64,000 nucleotides of DNA, from positions 186,001 to 250,000 of the forward strand of contig JAIEMN010000019.1 in NCBI GenBank assembly GCA_019752115.1, written 5' to 3'. The stretch is from Gemmatimonadaceae bacterium (GTDB taxonomy: Bacteria > Gemmatimonadota > Gemmatimonadetes > Gemmatimonadales > Gemmatimonadaceae). How positions within the stretch are numbered: position 1 is the stretch's first letter; each line of letters opens with the position of its first letter. Position numbers and translations under genes: made by a program. Shown here in pieces: positions 10,204 through 18,301 of this stretch. The notes under the pieces are model-generated. The model worked only from the letters and a program-made list of their open reading frames with translations, searched no databases and had not been told where the DNA came from.

Positions 10204-11551
10204 GCCGAAGGCGCCCTGATACGGACTCGACCCGCGCGTAGAGGCCGGGATCCACGCCCAGCACCTCCCCCCCGCGCACGAGTTCCTTCCCCGCCACCGT
10301 GACGAGGGACGCCCGCGCCGAACCACCGAGCACGTGGACGAGCGTGACCGTCGGATCAAAGACCGCCGGCGCCCAAGGCTGGACGAGGGGAAACGCCGCC
10401 AGATCTGCCTGTTTGCCGACCTCGAGCGTGCCGATCAGCGTGTCGAGCCCGAGCGCGCGCGCACCACCAACCGTGGCCAGTTCCAGCGCCCGTGACGGAT
10501 GCAGCGAGTCCGGTTCCCCCGACCGCAGGGCGTGAAACAGACAGGCCTGCCGCGCTTCCTCCAGCAGATGCATGCGGTCGTTGCTCGCCACCGAATCGGT
10601 TCCGAGGCCGGTGGCGATGCCGTGCGCCAGCATCCGGTCGAGCGGCGCGATGGCGTGACCGAGCTTGGCGTTCGACACGGGGCAGTGCACGATCGTCGCA
10701 CCGGCGTCGGCGACGCGGGCGAGATCGTCATCGTCGGTGCGAATCGCATGAATGAGGAGCGGGCGCGCCTCCAGCACCCCGCAGGCATCCAGCAGCGCAA
10801 TCGGTGACCGCGCCTGCGGCGCGACGGCAATACCGCGCGCGCGCAATCCATCGGCGAACGGTCCCGCGCCCTCCACCACGAATGCCACCTCGGCGGCACT
10901 CTCGGCGATGTGCACGGCCATCGGCAGCGCCTCTGCGCGCGCATACTCGGCGGCAGCGCGGAAAAGCGGCACGGACACCGTATACGGCGCGTGCGGCGAA
11001 ATGCCCGTGCGCACCAGCGCCGTATCCTGCGTCCGTAGGTCCGCCACCCGCTCGCGCAGCCGTGCCATCGATCCATCGCGCTGCACCGGATCGGGGCCGA
11101 AGACCTCCACATACCCAATGCCACGCACGCCGAGTTCGCGCATGGCGACCAGCGGGGCCGCCGAATCGGTGGTATCGGCCAGGGTGGTGATGCCGTGCGC
11201 CAGCGCTTCCACGATCCCCAGGCGCGACGCATCGAGGAGATCCTCGGCCGTCAGCACATCGCGCCGCACCCGTGTGAGCGTCACCAGCCAGTCGCGGAAC
11301 GCAAACCCCTCGAGATACCCGCGCAGCGTGGTGAGCTCGAGATGACTGTGCGCGTTCACGAGGCCCGGCAGGAGCGCGGCGGCACCGAGATCCACCCGGC
11401 GCACGTCGGCAGACTCCGGGAACGCCGCGGCGGCACCGACCCACGCGATCGCGTCCCCCTCCACGAGCACCGCGCCGTTGGGAAGAGGCGCGGCCGCCAT
11501 GGGGAGGACCCAGGCGGCCGAATAGAGAGTGCGGGCGCCGGTCACGCTCAC
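10193..11551 (-). CDS. Amidohydrolase (cytosine deaminase / MtaD-like metal-dependent hydrolase)
   Basis: A 452-residue TIM-barrel amidohydrolase. Metal ligands appear in 'LPGLVNAHSHLE' (about residue 65), 'MAVHIAES', the 'HAIRTDDDDL' segment and the late aspartate in 'GLGTDSVASND'. The 'ATIVHCPVSNAKLG' stretch is typical of S-adenosylhomocysteine/5-methylthioadenosine deaminases and of aminofutalosine deaminases in menaquinone synthesis. I cannot separate these substrates from sequence alone. Its start overlaps the PBP1A stop by ATGA (11548-11551), so the two are co-transcribed although no functional link is obvious. Confidence 0.85.
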   Translation of the reverse strand: MSVTGARTLYSAAWVLPMAAAPLPNGAVLVEGDAIAWVGAAAAFPESADVRRVDLGAAALLPGLVNAHSHLELTTLRGYLEGFAFRDWLVTLTRVRRDVLTAEDLLDASRLGIVEALAHGITTLADTTDSAAPLVAMRELGVRGIGYVEVFGPDPVQRDGSMARLRERVADLRTQDTALVRTGISPHAPYTVSVPLFRAAAEYARAEALPMAVHIAESAAEVAFVVEGAGPFADGLRARGIAVAPQARSPIALLDACGVLEARPLLIHAIRTDDDDLARVADAGATIVHCPVSNAKLGHAIAPLDRMLAHGIATGLGTDSVASNDRMHLLEEARQACLFHALRSGEPDSLHPSRALELATVGGARALGLDTLIGTLEVGKQADLAAFPLVQPWAPAVFDPTVTLVHVLGGSARASLVTVAGKELVRGGEVLGVDPGLYARVESVSGRLRRDH

Positions 11552-13701
11552 GACGGGGGCAGGCGGAACGGATTCGAGGTGTCGGCCTTGCTGCGATAGC
11601 GCGCCGTGTCGATCACGAACGGCGACGGACCGGCCGGATCGGTGCAGCTCTTGGTGGGCTCCGTGCCCTGCACGAAGAACTCCGTCACCAGGTTGCCGGT
11701 GCAGTTGCTGTTGGCGAGCCGCCCCGTCACCGCGTCCACTTCACGCACGATCACGCCATCGGGGCGCGGCCAGTCGGGCGGCTGCGGCTTGCGACGGTAC
11801 ACTTCGGTCATGAACGCGGCCCACGCCGGCGCGGCCAGTTCGCCGCCCTGCGCGTTGGCCTTGATCTTCTGCGGCTTGTCGAAGCCCATCCACACACCGG
11901 CCACCAGATCCGCCGTGTAGCCAATAAACCACACGTCGGCACCGTCGTTGGTCGTCCCCGTCTTGCCGCCGGCCGGGACATGGAAGCCGCTCTGCCAGAT
12001 GCGCGCGCCGGTGCCGCGCACCACGACGTCCTTCATCATGCTGACCATCAGCCACGACTCTTCGGGCGAGAGCACTGCCTCGCGCTCCGGTTCGGGCTTC
12101 CAGATCACCTTCCCTTCGGCATTCTCCACCCGCACGATCGCGTACGGCGAGGTCCGCAGCCCGAGGTTGGCGAACACCGAGTAGGCGCCGATCATCTGAA
12201 TCGGATAGACGTCCGCCGAGCCGATGAAGATCGACGGGTACGGCGGAATGGGCGTCGTGATGCCGAACTTGCGGGCCATCGAGATGACGCCCTCTTCGCC
12301 CACCGCCATGCCGGTGCGAATCGCCGCCAGATTGCGAGACATGTAGAGCGCTTTGCGCATCGGCATCGCGCCCATGAACTTCATGTCGTAGTTGCTGGGC
12401 GTCCACGTCTCGCCGCTCACCTGATCGAGCGAGATCGGCGAATCGTCCACCACCTGCGCGGGGCTGAAGCCCTGATGCACCGCACTCGCGTACACGATCG
12501 GCTTGAACGTCGATCCCGGCTGGCGCATCGCCTGCACCGCGCGGTTGAACTTGGAGTCACCGAAGTCGCGGCCGCCCACCATCGCGCGAACGGCCCCGGT
12601 GCGCGGGTCGAGCGCCACGAAGGCGCCCTGCAGGTACGGCGAGTTCGCCGCGCCGGTCTCACCACCATCGGCGCTGCGGGCGAGATACCCCTCGTAGGTG
12701 AGATGCGCGTACTTGCCGTGGCGCCCGGCTTCGATCGCCTGCAGCTGGTTCTCCAGCGCGCGTTCGGCAGCGAGCTGCATGTCCACGTCGAGACTCGTGT
12801 ACACCTTGAGCCCTTCATCGTAGAGCCGCTTGCCAAAGTGCTCCTCGAGCTCCTGGCGAACCCACTCCACAAAGTACGGTGCGATATCACCGCTTTCGGT
12901 GCGCTCGGCGAGCTGCAGCGGATATGCCTTGGCAAGGGAGGCATCCGCGTCGGTGATGGCGCCCTCGCGGCGCATCAGCTCGAGCACCGTGTTGCGCCGC
13001 TGAATGGCCCGATCGGCAAAGCGGCGCGGATTGTAGCGCTCGGGTCCCTTGAGCAGCCCCGCCAGCACCGCGGCCTCGGCCACCGTGACGTCGCGCACCG
13101 ACTTGCCGAAATAGCGCTGCGACGCTGTCTCCACGCCGTAGGCGCCGTTGCCCAGATAGACCTGATTGAGATAGAGCTCGAGAATGCGCTGCTTGGAGTA
13201 GCGCTGCTCGATCGCGCGGGCCACGCGGGCTTCCTTGAGCTTCCGGAGCAGCGTCTTCTCGCGCGAGATGCGATCGGAGAAGACGTTGCGGGCGAGCTGC
13301 ATCGTGATCGTGGAGAAGCCCTGCGCGTAGCCGCCGGCCTTCACGTTCCGGAGCGCCGCCCCGAAGATGCGGAAGTAGTCGATGCCGTGGTGGCTGTAGA
13401 AGCGCCGGTCTTCGGTCTTCACGACGGCGTCCTGGACATGCTTCGGGATGTCCTTGAGCGTCACCAGCGTCCGGCGCTCGAGCCCCAGTTCGGTGACGAA
13501 GCGCCCATCGGCGGCAAAGACCTTGGAGGTCTGCCGGGGCACGTAGGCTTCGAGCGAGGCGATGGACGGGCAGCGCCCGTCGCGGCAGATCACGGTCCAG
13601 GCACCCAGCAGGGTGCCGACCCCGAGCCCGCCGCCGAAGAGCGCGAGCACCAGCAGCCACCCGAGCCACGGGCGGCGCGAAAGCAGGGAGAAGAAGGCCA
13701 T
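11548..13701 (-). CDS. PBP1A-type bifunctional peptidoglycan glycosyltransferase/transpeptidase
   Basis: A 717-residue class A penicillin-binding protein that polymerises and cross-links peptidoglycan in the periplasm. A short cytoplasmic start and one membrane anchor (about residues 12-35) are followed by the GT51 domain with the catalytic glutamate in 'KTEDRRFYSHHGID' (about residue 95) and 'GFSTITMQLARN'. The transpeptidase has the active-site serine in 'GSTFKP' (about 393), the SxN motif in 'MSRNLAA' and 'KTGTTND' (about 580). It is divergent from tyrS (68-bp gap) and coupled to the amidohydrolase downstream. Confidence 0.93.
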   Translation of the reverse strand: MAFFSLLSRRPWLGWLLVLALFGGGLGVGTLLGAWTVICRDGRCPSIASLEAYVPRQTSKVFAADGRFVTELGLERRTLVTLKDIPKHVQDAVVKTEDRRFYSHHGIDYFRIFGAALRNVKAGGYAQGFSTITMQLARNVFSDRISREKTLLRKLKEARVARAIEQRYSKQRILELYLNQVYLGNGAYGVETASQRYFGKSVRDVTVAEAAVLAGLLKGPERYNPRRFADRAIQRRNTVLELMRREGAITDADASLAKAYPLQLAERTESGDIAPYFVEWVRQELEEHFGKRLYDEGLKVYTSLDVDMQLAAERALENQLQAIEAGRHGKYAHLTYEGYLARSADGGETGAANSPYLQGAFVALDPRTGAVRAMVGGRDFGDSKFNRAVQAMRQPGSTFKPIVYASAVHQGFSPAQVVDDSPISLDQVSGETWTPSNYDMKFMGAMPMRKALYMSRNLAAIRTGMAVGEEGVISMARKFGITTPIPPYPSIFIGSADVYPIQMIGAYSVFANLGLRTSPYAIVRVENAEGKVIWKPEPEREAVLSPEESWLMVSMMKDVVVRGTGARIWQSGFHVPAGGKTGTTNDGADVWFIGYTADLVAGVWMGFDKPQKIKANAQGGELAAPAWAAFMTEVYRRKPQPPDWPRPDGVIVREVDAVTGRLANSNCTGNLVTEFFVQGTEPTKSCTDPAGPSPFVIDTARYRSKADTSNPFRLPPS

Positions 13702-13769
13702 AGCGGTCCTGAAGGCTACCGATCGCGGGGGCCCGGCGCCACGCCGACCGGCCCGGTTATCTTGGGACC

Positions 13770-15056
13770 ATGTCCGCGAATCCAGCCCCCCTCGAAGAAC
13801 TCGCCTGGCGCGAGCTCCTGTTTCAGCACACCGACGGTCTGCCGGCGGCGTTCCAGAGTGGTACCGTGACCGGCTACTGCGGGTTCGACCCCACGGCGTC
13901 GAGCCTGCACGTCGGCAACCTCGTCCCCGTGATGGGGCTGGTACACCTGCAGCGTGCCGGCCACCGTCCCATCGCGCTCGTAGGCGGCGGCACGGGGATG
14001 ATCGGCGATCCGAGCGGGCGCAGCAGCGAGCGGAACCTCCAGGATCTCGACACGATTCGCGCCAACGCCGAGGCCATTCGCGGGCAGCTGGCCAAGTTCC
14101 TCGACTTCGAGGGCCCCAGGGGCGCGAAGCTGATGAACAATGCCGACTGGCTGATGCCGCTGTCGCTGCTCGATTTCCTGCGCGACACCGGCAAGCATTT
14201 CTCCATCAACTACATGCTGGCCAAGGACTCGGTGAAGAGCCGCCTCGAGGGCGGTATCTCCTTCACGGAGTTCTCCTACATGCTGCTCCAGAGCTACGAC
14301 TTCCTCGAACTGCACAAGCGCGAGGGGGTCACGCTGCAGATCGGTGGCAGCGACCAGTGGGGGAACATCACCGCCGGCCTCGAGCTCATCCGCAAAACGA
14401 CGGGCGGGGAGGCGCACGCGCTCACCTTCCCGCTCATCACCAACGCCGACGGCACTAAGTTCGGCAAGAGCACGGGTGGCGGCTCGGTGTGGCTCGACCC
14501 GGCGCGCACGTCGCCGTACAAGTTCTACCAGTTCTGGATCGGCGCCGACGACCGCGATGTGTCGCGCTACCTCCGCTACTTCTCGCTCCTCTCACGCGAG
14601 GAGATCGAAGCGCTCGACGAGGCCGTACGGACGGCGCCCGAGAAGCGCGCTGCTCAGCGCGCCCTCGCGACCGACGTCACCGCCCGCGTGCACGGCGCCG
14701 ATGCCGCCCGCGTGGCGCAGGAAGTCTCGGCGCTGCTCTTCGAAAAGGCCGATCCCGCCGCGCTCTCCGACGGAGCGCTCGCGGCCCTGCGCGAGGAGAT
14801 TCCGTTCGCCACCTACGCCCCGCCTGCCGAGAACCCGCCGGCGAGTGGCGTGGACATCTACGAATGCCTCACGCTGCTGGGCATCGCCGCCTCGCGTGGT
14901 GCCGCCAAGCGCCTGCTCGAACAGGGCGGGATCGCCGTGAACGGCGCGAAGCTCACCGCCGCCGATCGTGTCGTTGGCGAGGAGCGGTTGCTGCGCGGGC
15001 GGCATCTGCTCATTCGCAAGGGACAGCGGGAGTTTGGGTTGGTGCAGGTTCCCTAG
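13770..15056 (+). CDS. tyrS: Tyrosyl-tRNA synthetase
   Basis: A 428-residue class I synthetase that charges tRNA-Tyr with tyrosine in the cytoplasm. Visible signatures are the HIGH-type motif 'PTASSLHVGNL', the tyrosine pocket region 'LQIGGSDQWGN', and the KMSKS equivalent 'TKFGKS', which is the usual bacterial TyrS variant. The C-terminus is an S4-like RNA-binding domain ('GAAKRLLEQGGIAVNGAKL'). The length is normal. The TAG stop (15054-15056) is the first triplet of a long palindrome shared with the convergent aminotransferase gene. Confidence 0.96.
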   Translation: MSANPAPLEELAWRELLFQHTDGLPAAFQSGTVTGYCGFDPTASSLHVGNLVPVMGLVHLQRAGHRPIALVGGGTGMIGDPSGRSSERNLQDLDTIRANAEAIRGQLAKFLDFEGPRGAKLMNNADWLMPLSLLDFLRDTGKHFSINYMLAKDSVKSRLEGGISFTEFSYMLLQSYDFLELHKREGVTLQIGGSDQWGNITAGLELIRKTTGGEAHALTFPLITNADGTKFGKSTGGGSVWLDPARTSPYKFYQFWIGADDRDVSRYLRYFSLLSREEIEALDEAVRTAPEKRAAQRALATDVTARVHGADAARVAQEVSALLFEKADPAALSDGALAALREEIPFATYAPPAENPPASGVDIYECLTLLGIAASRGAAKRLLEQGGIAVNGAKLTAADRVVGEERLLRGRHLLIRKGQREFGLVQVP

Positions 15057-15179
15057 GGCTCGCTGCGCTCGCCGACAACTGGGACAACAGCGGGACAACC
15101 CACGAGGATTGTGGCCGAAGCCAATCCTCGTGGGTTGTCCATTTTGTTTCCCGGTTGTCGGCGAGCGCAGCGAGCCCTA
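15054..15179. terminator. 126-bp nested palindrome containing both convergent stop codons
   Basis: A perfect 26-bp outer stem (15054-15079 with 15154-15179) and a perfect 18-bp inner stem (GGACAACCCACGAGGATT and its complement) are separated by matched 13-nt internal loops, with a short terminal loop. The outer arms begin and end with the TAG stops of tyrS and of the minus-strand aminotransferase gene. This is the layout expected of a bidirectional terminator. The inner arm belongs to the same GGACAAC-ACGAGG family as the array at 10077-10203. Confidence 0.8.
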
Positions 15180-16325
15180 AGAGTCCAGCAGCCCAAGCAC
15201 CCGATCGATCTCGTCAGCGGTGTTATAGCAGTGCGGCGACAACCGAATCGCCCCCTCGCGCACAGTGTAGGACACATGTCCCGCCTTGAGCCGAGCCGCC
15301 ATCGCGTCGAGGGCCGTTGGCGCGAACGAGAAGACGCCTGCCCGCCGCGCGCGATCCGCTGGCGTGACCAGCCGCACATCGGACCGTGACTCGGCCCACG
15401 CCACAATGCGGTCGCCCAGCGCCTCGATGTGCGCGGCGACATTGGCCACGCCGAGCTCGAGGAGCATGGCGGTGGCGGCGTTGGCGACGGCAAAGTCGTG
15501 GTAGGCCAGCGTCACCACTTCAAATCGCCGGGCGTCGTCGAAGAAGTCGAACTCGTAGTCGGTCAGGCGCGTGTAGTCGGTACTCGACTTCATGCACGCC
15601 CACCCCACATCGAGCGGCTCGAGCTGCGTGACGAGTCCACGGCGGACATACACGAAGCCGGTGCCCCACGGGCTGAGCTGCCACTTCTGCGCGCCGCTGG
15701 CGAAGATGTCCACCGGCAGGGCATGCAGATCGATGGGGCGGATACCGCAGCCCTGAATACCGTCCACGATCACGAAGACGCCCTTCTGCCGACAGGCGTG
15801 ACCGATGCGCGCGAGGTCCGCGACGAAGCCGGTGGCAAACTGCACCCAGCTCACGACGACGGCCACCACATCATCGCGCTGCTGAATGGCCGTCACCAGC
15901 GCGTCTTCGTCCGGCAACCCGTTCACGCGCGGGATGAGTTCGAGCGTGATGCCGCGTGAGCCGAGGGCCTGGAACGGGTAGACGCAGCTCGGAAACTCGC
16001 CGTCGAACGCCAGAATCACGCCCGGCCGCAGCGGCAACGCGCGCGCGGCGAGATTGAGCCCGTACGTGGTGTTGGGCATCAGCGCGATCTCGTCGGCGTC
16101 GGCCCCCACGAGCGCGGCGAACTGCGTACGCGCGGTCGCCGCCGCCTCCTGCATCAGCGCAAACGGAATGGTGTGCGGCCTGGCTCGCAGCCCCGCCCAT
16201 CGCGCAAAGGTGTCGACCGCGCGCTGGGGGTTGGGACCGGTACTGGCGGCGTTGAGATAGATCGTGGGATCGTCCGCCATCCAGGCGTACTCGCGCGCGC
16301 GCAGCGCCGGGACATCGAGGCTCAT
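15177..16325 (-). CDS. PLP-dependent aminotransferase class V (cysteine desulfurase-like)
   Basis: A 382-residue fold-type I PLP enzyme. The frame is open to 16490, but that extension overlaps the permease gene upstream; the ATG at 16325 ('MSLDVPALRARE') fits an operon spacing of 19 bp. Motifs: 'YLNAASTGPNP' at the N-terminus, the cofactor aspartate/His region 'FVIVDGIQGCGI', and the Schiff-base lysine in 'ASGAQKWQLSP'. The family includes cysteine desulfurases, isopenicillin N epimerases and kynureninase-like enzymes. No Fe-S assembly gene is adjacent, so a SufS/IscS role is not supported. Last gene of the minus-strand operon from 21777. Confidence 0.85.
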   Translation of the reverse strand: MSLDVPALRAREYAWMADDPTIYLNAASTGPNPQRAVDTFARWAGLRARPHTIPFALMQEAAATARTQFAALVGADADEIALMPNTTYGLNLAARALPLRPGVILAFDGEFPSCVYPFQALGSRGITLELIPRVNGLPDEDALVTAIQQRDDVVAVVVSWVQFATGFVADLARIGHACRQKGVFVIVDGIQGCGIRPIDLHALPVDIFASGAQKWQLSPWGTGFVYVRRGLVTQLEPLDVGWACMKSSTDYTRLTDYEFDFFDDARRFEVVTLAYHDFAVANAATAMLLELGVANVAAHIEALGDRIVAWAESRSDVRLVTPADRARRAGVFSFAPTALDAMAARLKAGHVSYTVREGAIRLSPHCYNTADEIDRVLGLLDS

Positions 16326-16344
16326 GGGTCGCAGAAACGGAGGG

Positions 16345-17214
16345 TCAGAGGCGACGGTGCGCACGCGGATCGAGCGCGTCGCGCAGGGCATCGCCCAAGA
16401 GGTTGAAGCCAAGCACCGCGAAACCGATCGCGAGACCGGGCGCCAGCGAGGTCCAGGGGGCGTTCCGCAGCTGCGATAGATCGCGCCCATCCGCGATCAT
16501 GGCCCCCCAGCTCGGGGTTGGCGGCTGCACACCGAGGCCAAGGAACGACAGCGCCGCTTCGGCCATGATCGCGCCGGCAATCCCCAGCGTGGCCGCAATC
16601 ACCACCGGGGCCACGACGTTCGGTAAGACGTGGCGTAGCAGAATGCGAGCGTCCGCGGCGCCGAGCGCGCGCATCGCCTGCACGTACTCGAGCTCGCGCA
16701 CCACCAAGACCTGCCCGCGTACCAGACGCGCCATCCCGGCCCATCCCACCACACCAATCACCACGCACACCACCGTGAGCGACGGCTCGAAGGCCGCCGC
16801 CATCGCGATGAGCAGCAGCAGCGTGGGAAAGGCGAGCGTCACATCGGCCAGACGCATCACCACATCATCCGTCCAGCGGCCGCGGTAGCCGGCCACGAGC
16901 CCGAGCACCACACCAATCGACAGCGCGATCCCCTGCGACACGAGCCCCACGAGCAGCGAGACGCGCGCGCCGTAGATCAGGCGCGCCCACACATCGCGCC
17001 CCTGGGCGTCCGTGCCCAACCAATGCGCGGCACTGGGCGCTTCGAGCGTATGGCGCAAATCGATGGCCGCCGGATCGAGTCGCGTAGCCAACGGCGCGGC
17101 CGCCGCCAGCAGCACGAGTCCACCCACGACCACGAGGCCGATCCAGCTGCGCCCATCGGCGCGCAGCCGGCTCCACGTATCACTCGCCCCAACGGCGCGC
17201 ACCGGCGTGCTCAT
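16345..17214 (-). CDS. DppC/OppC-type ABC transporter permease
   Basis: A 289-residue inner-membrane permease of the peptide/nickel ABC importers. It has an N-terminal membrane helix ('IGLVVVGGLVLLAAAA'), the family motif 'HWLGTDAQGRDVWARLIYG', and the ATPase-coupling EAA-like loop 'VQAMRALGAADARILLRHVLP' region. 'ALSFLGLGVQPPTPSWG' is characteristic of DppC. The ATG at 17214 overlaps the preceding stop by ATGA. A matching DppB-like permease and a binding protein are found 43 kb away (60930 and 58735), not beside it, and no ATPase of this family is in the window. Confidence 0.88.
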   Translation of the reverse strand: MSTPVRAVGASDTWSRLRADGRSWIGLVVVGGLVLLAAAAPLATRLDPAAIDLRHTLEAPSAAHWLGTDAQGRDVWARLIYGARVSLLVGLVSQGIALSIGVVLGLVAGYRGRWTDDVVMRLADVTLAFPTLLLLIAMAAAFEPSLTVVCVVIGVVGWAGMARLVRGQVLVVRELEYVQAMRALGAADARILLRHVLPNVVAPVVIAATLGIAGAIMAEAALSFLGLGVQPPTPSWGAMIADGRDLSQLRNAPWTSLAPGLAIGFAVLGFNLLGDALRDALDPRAHRRL

Positions 17215-18296
17215 GCCGGCGTGAGACTGGGCCGCGACGTGATGCGCGCCGCCGTGGTTCCGCTCACCCGGGCCAACCGCTCCGCCGCGGCGTCCACAAA
17301 GGCATCCCACCCAAAGGCGTCGCGCGCACGTGATTGCGCCGCGAGCCCCATGCGACGGGCGGCCTCGTGATCGCCGAGCAGGCGCGCCAACTCCGAGACG
17401 ACCACCGGGAGCGTGGCCGCATCGGCCGCAAAGCCCGACACACGCGGATCCACCAGCGACGCAAAGGCGGACGCGGCCGGCACCACGACCGGAACACGCT
17501 GTTGCATCGCGGCGAGCGTCGCCACCGCGCCCGCATCATCGGCCGCACAGACCCACGTCGCAAAGGCGTCGAGCGGCTGATGATGCAACAGCACATCGAG
17601 CGGCGCGATCTGCATCACGTTCGTCAGGTCGAGCGCCGCCGCGTGCAGGCGCGTGGCCTGCAGCTCGGCCGTGTTCCCCAGCAACGTGACCCGCAACGCC
17701 GGATGCCGCGCCCGCAGCTGCGCCGCAGCGCGCAAGGCGAGCGCGGTGTGTTCGTCGTGCGTGCGCGGCGGCACGATCACCAGATGCGGCGGCGCAATCG
17801 GTAGCGGGTGCAACGCCGGATCGAGCGCGTCGGGTTCGATAGGCTCGGGCCAGCTCACCGCCAGTCCGTCCACGCCCCACGCCTCATAGCGGGTCCGCGA
17901 CCGCGCGAGGCGCTGCCGCCACCCGTTGTCCGACGCGTCCTCGCGGACCAGCGCCGCGCTTTCTCCCACCGACAGCCGGCGCACCACGCCGCCCCGCGCA
18001 CCAAGCGCCACGGCCGCGATGGAGGCATCGGCCTCGCTCCCCACGAGCATCGCATCGGGCCGCAGCGCCGTGACGATCCCGCGCACACTCGCCGTGCGGC
18101 GCACGAAGCCGGACCCCACGATGGCACGGTGCGACAACCGCGGCCACTCCGCCTCGATCGCCCGCTCGACCTCACCGCGCGACAGGCAGGCCACCGCCGC
18201 GATCTCACCACGTCGCCCCAGGCCCGCGGCCACGGCCGCCAGCAGGCGCACGCTCGGCGTGTACCGCTCGCTGGTGGTGAGCACGACGACCCGCAT
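17211..18296 (-). CDS. Glycosyltransferase-like protein (GT-B fold, GT4-like)
   Basis: A 361-residue cytoplasmic protein with the two-lobe pattern of GT-B enzymes: a variable N-terminal half starting 'MRVVVLTTSERYTPSVR' and a C-terminal half with 'HLVIVPPR', 'LRVTLLGNTAELQ' and a late 'MQQRVPVVVPAASAFASLV' segment in the usual nucleotide-sugar site. A classical EX7E motif is not evident, so the donor and even the activity are uncertain. It lies 5 bp downstream of the MsbA-like exporter gene, which suggests work on a surface lipid or glycan, and is coupled to the permease gene by a 4-bp overlap. Confidence 0.6.
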   Translation of the reverse strand: MRVVVLTTSERYTPSVRLLAAVAAGLGRRGEIAAVACLSRGEVERAIEAEWPRLSHRAIVGSGFVRRTASVRGIVTALRPDAMLVGSEADASIAAVALGARGGVVRRLSVGESAALVREDASDNGWRQRLARSRTRYEAWGVDGLAVSWPEPIEPDALDPALHPLPIAPPHLVIVPPRTHDEHTALALRAAAQLRARHPALRVTLLGNTAELQATRLHAAALDLTNVMQIAPLDVLLHHQPLDAFATWVCAADDAGAVATLAAMQQRVPVVVPAASAFASLVDPRVSGFAADAATLPVVVSELARLLGDHEAARRMGLAAQSRARDAFGWDAFVDAAAERLARVSGTTAARITSRPSLTPA

Positions 18297-18301
18297 GGCC
18301 G

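Noticed and set aside
11980-13869. 629-residue plus-strand frame opposite PBP1A
   Set aside because: Antisense shadow: no motifs, and the opposite strand holds all PBP1A catalytic motifs.
15177-16325. SufS/IscS cysteine desulfurase as a specific call
   Set aside because: Fold and lysine fit, but no Fe-S assembly neighbours or clear desulfurase cysteine loop; kept as class V aminotransferase.
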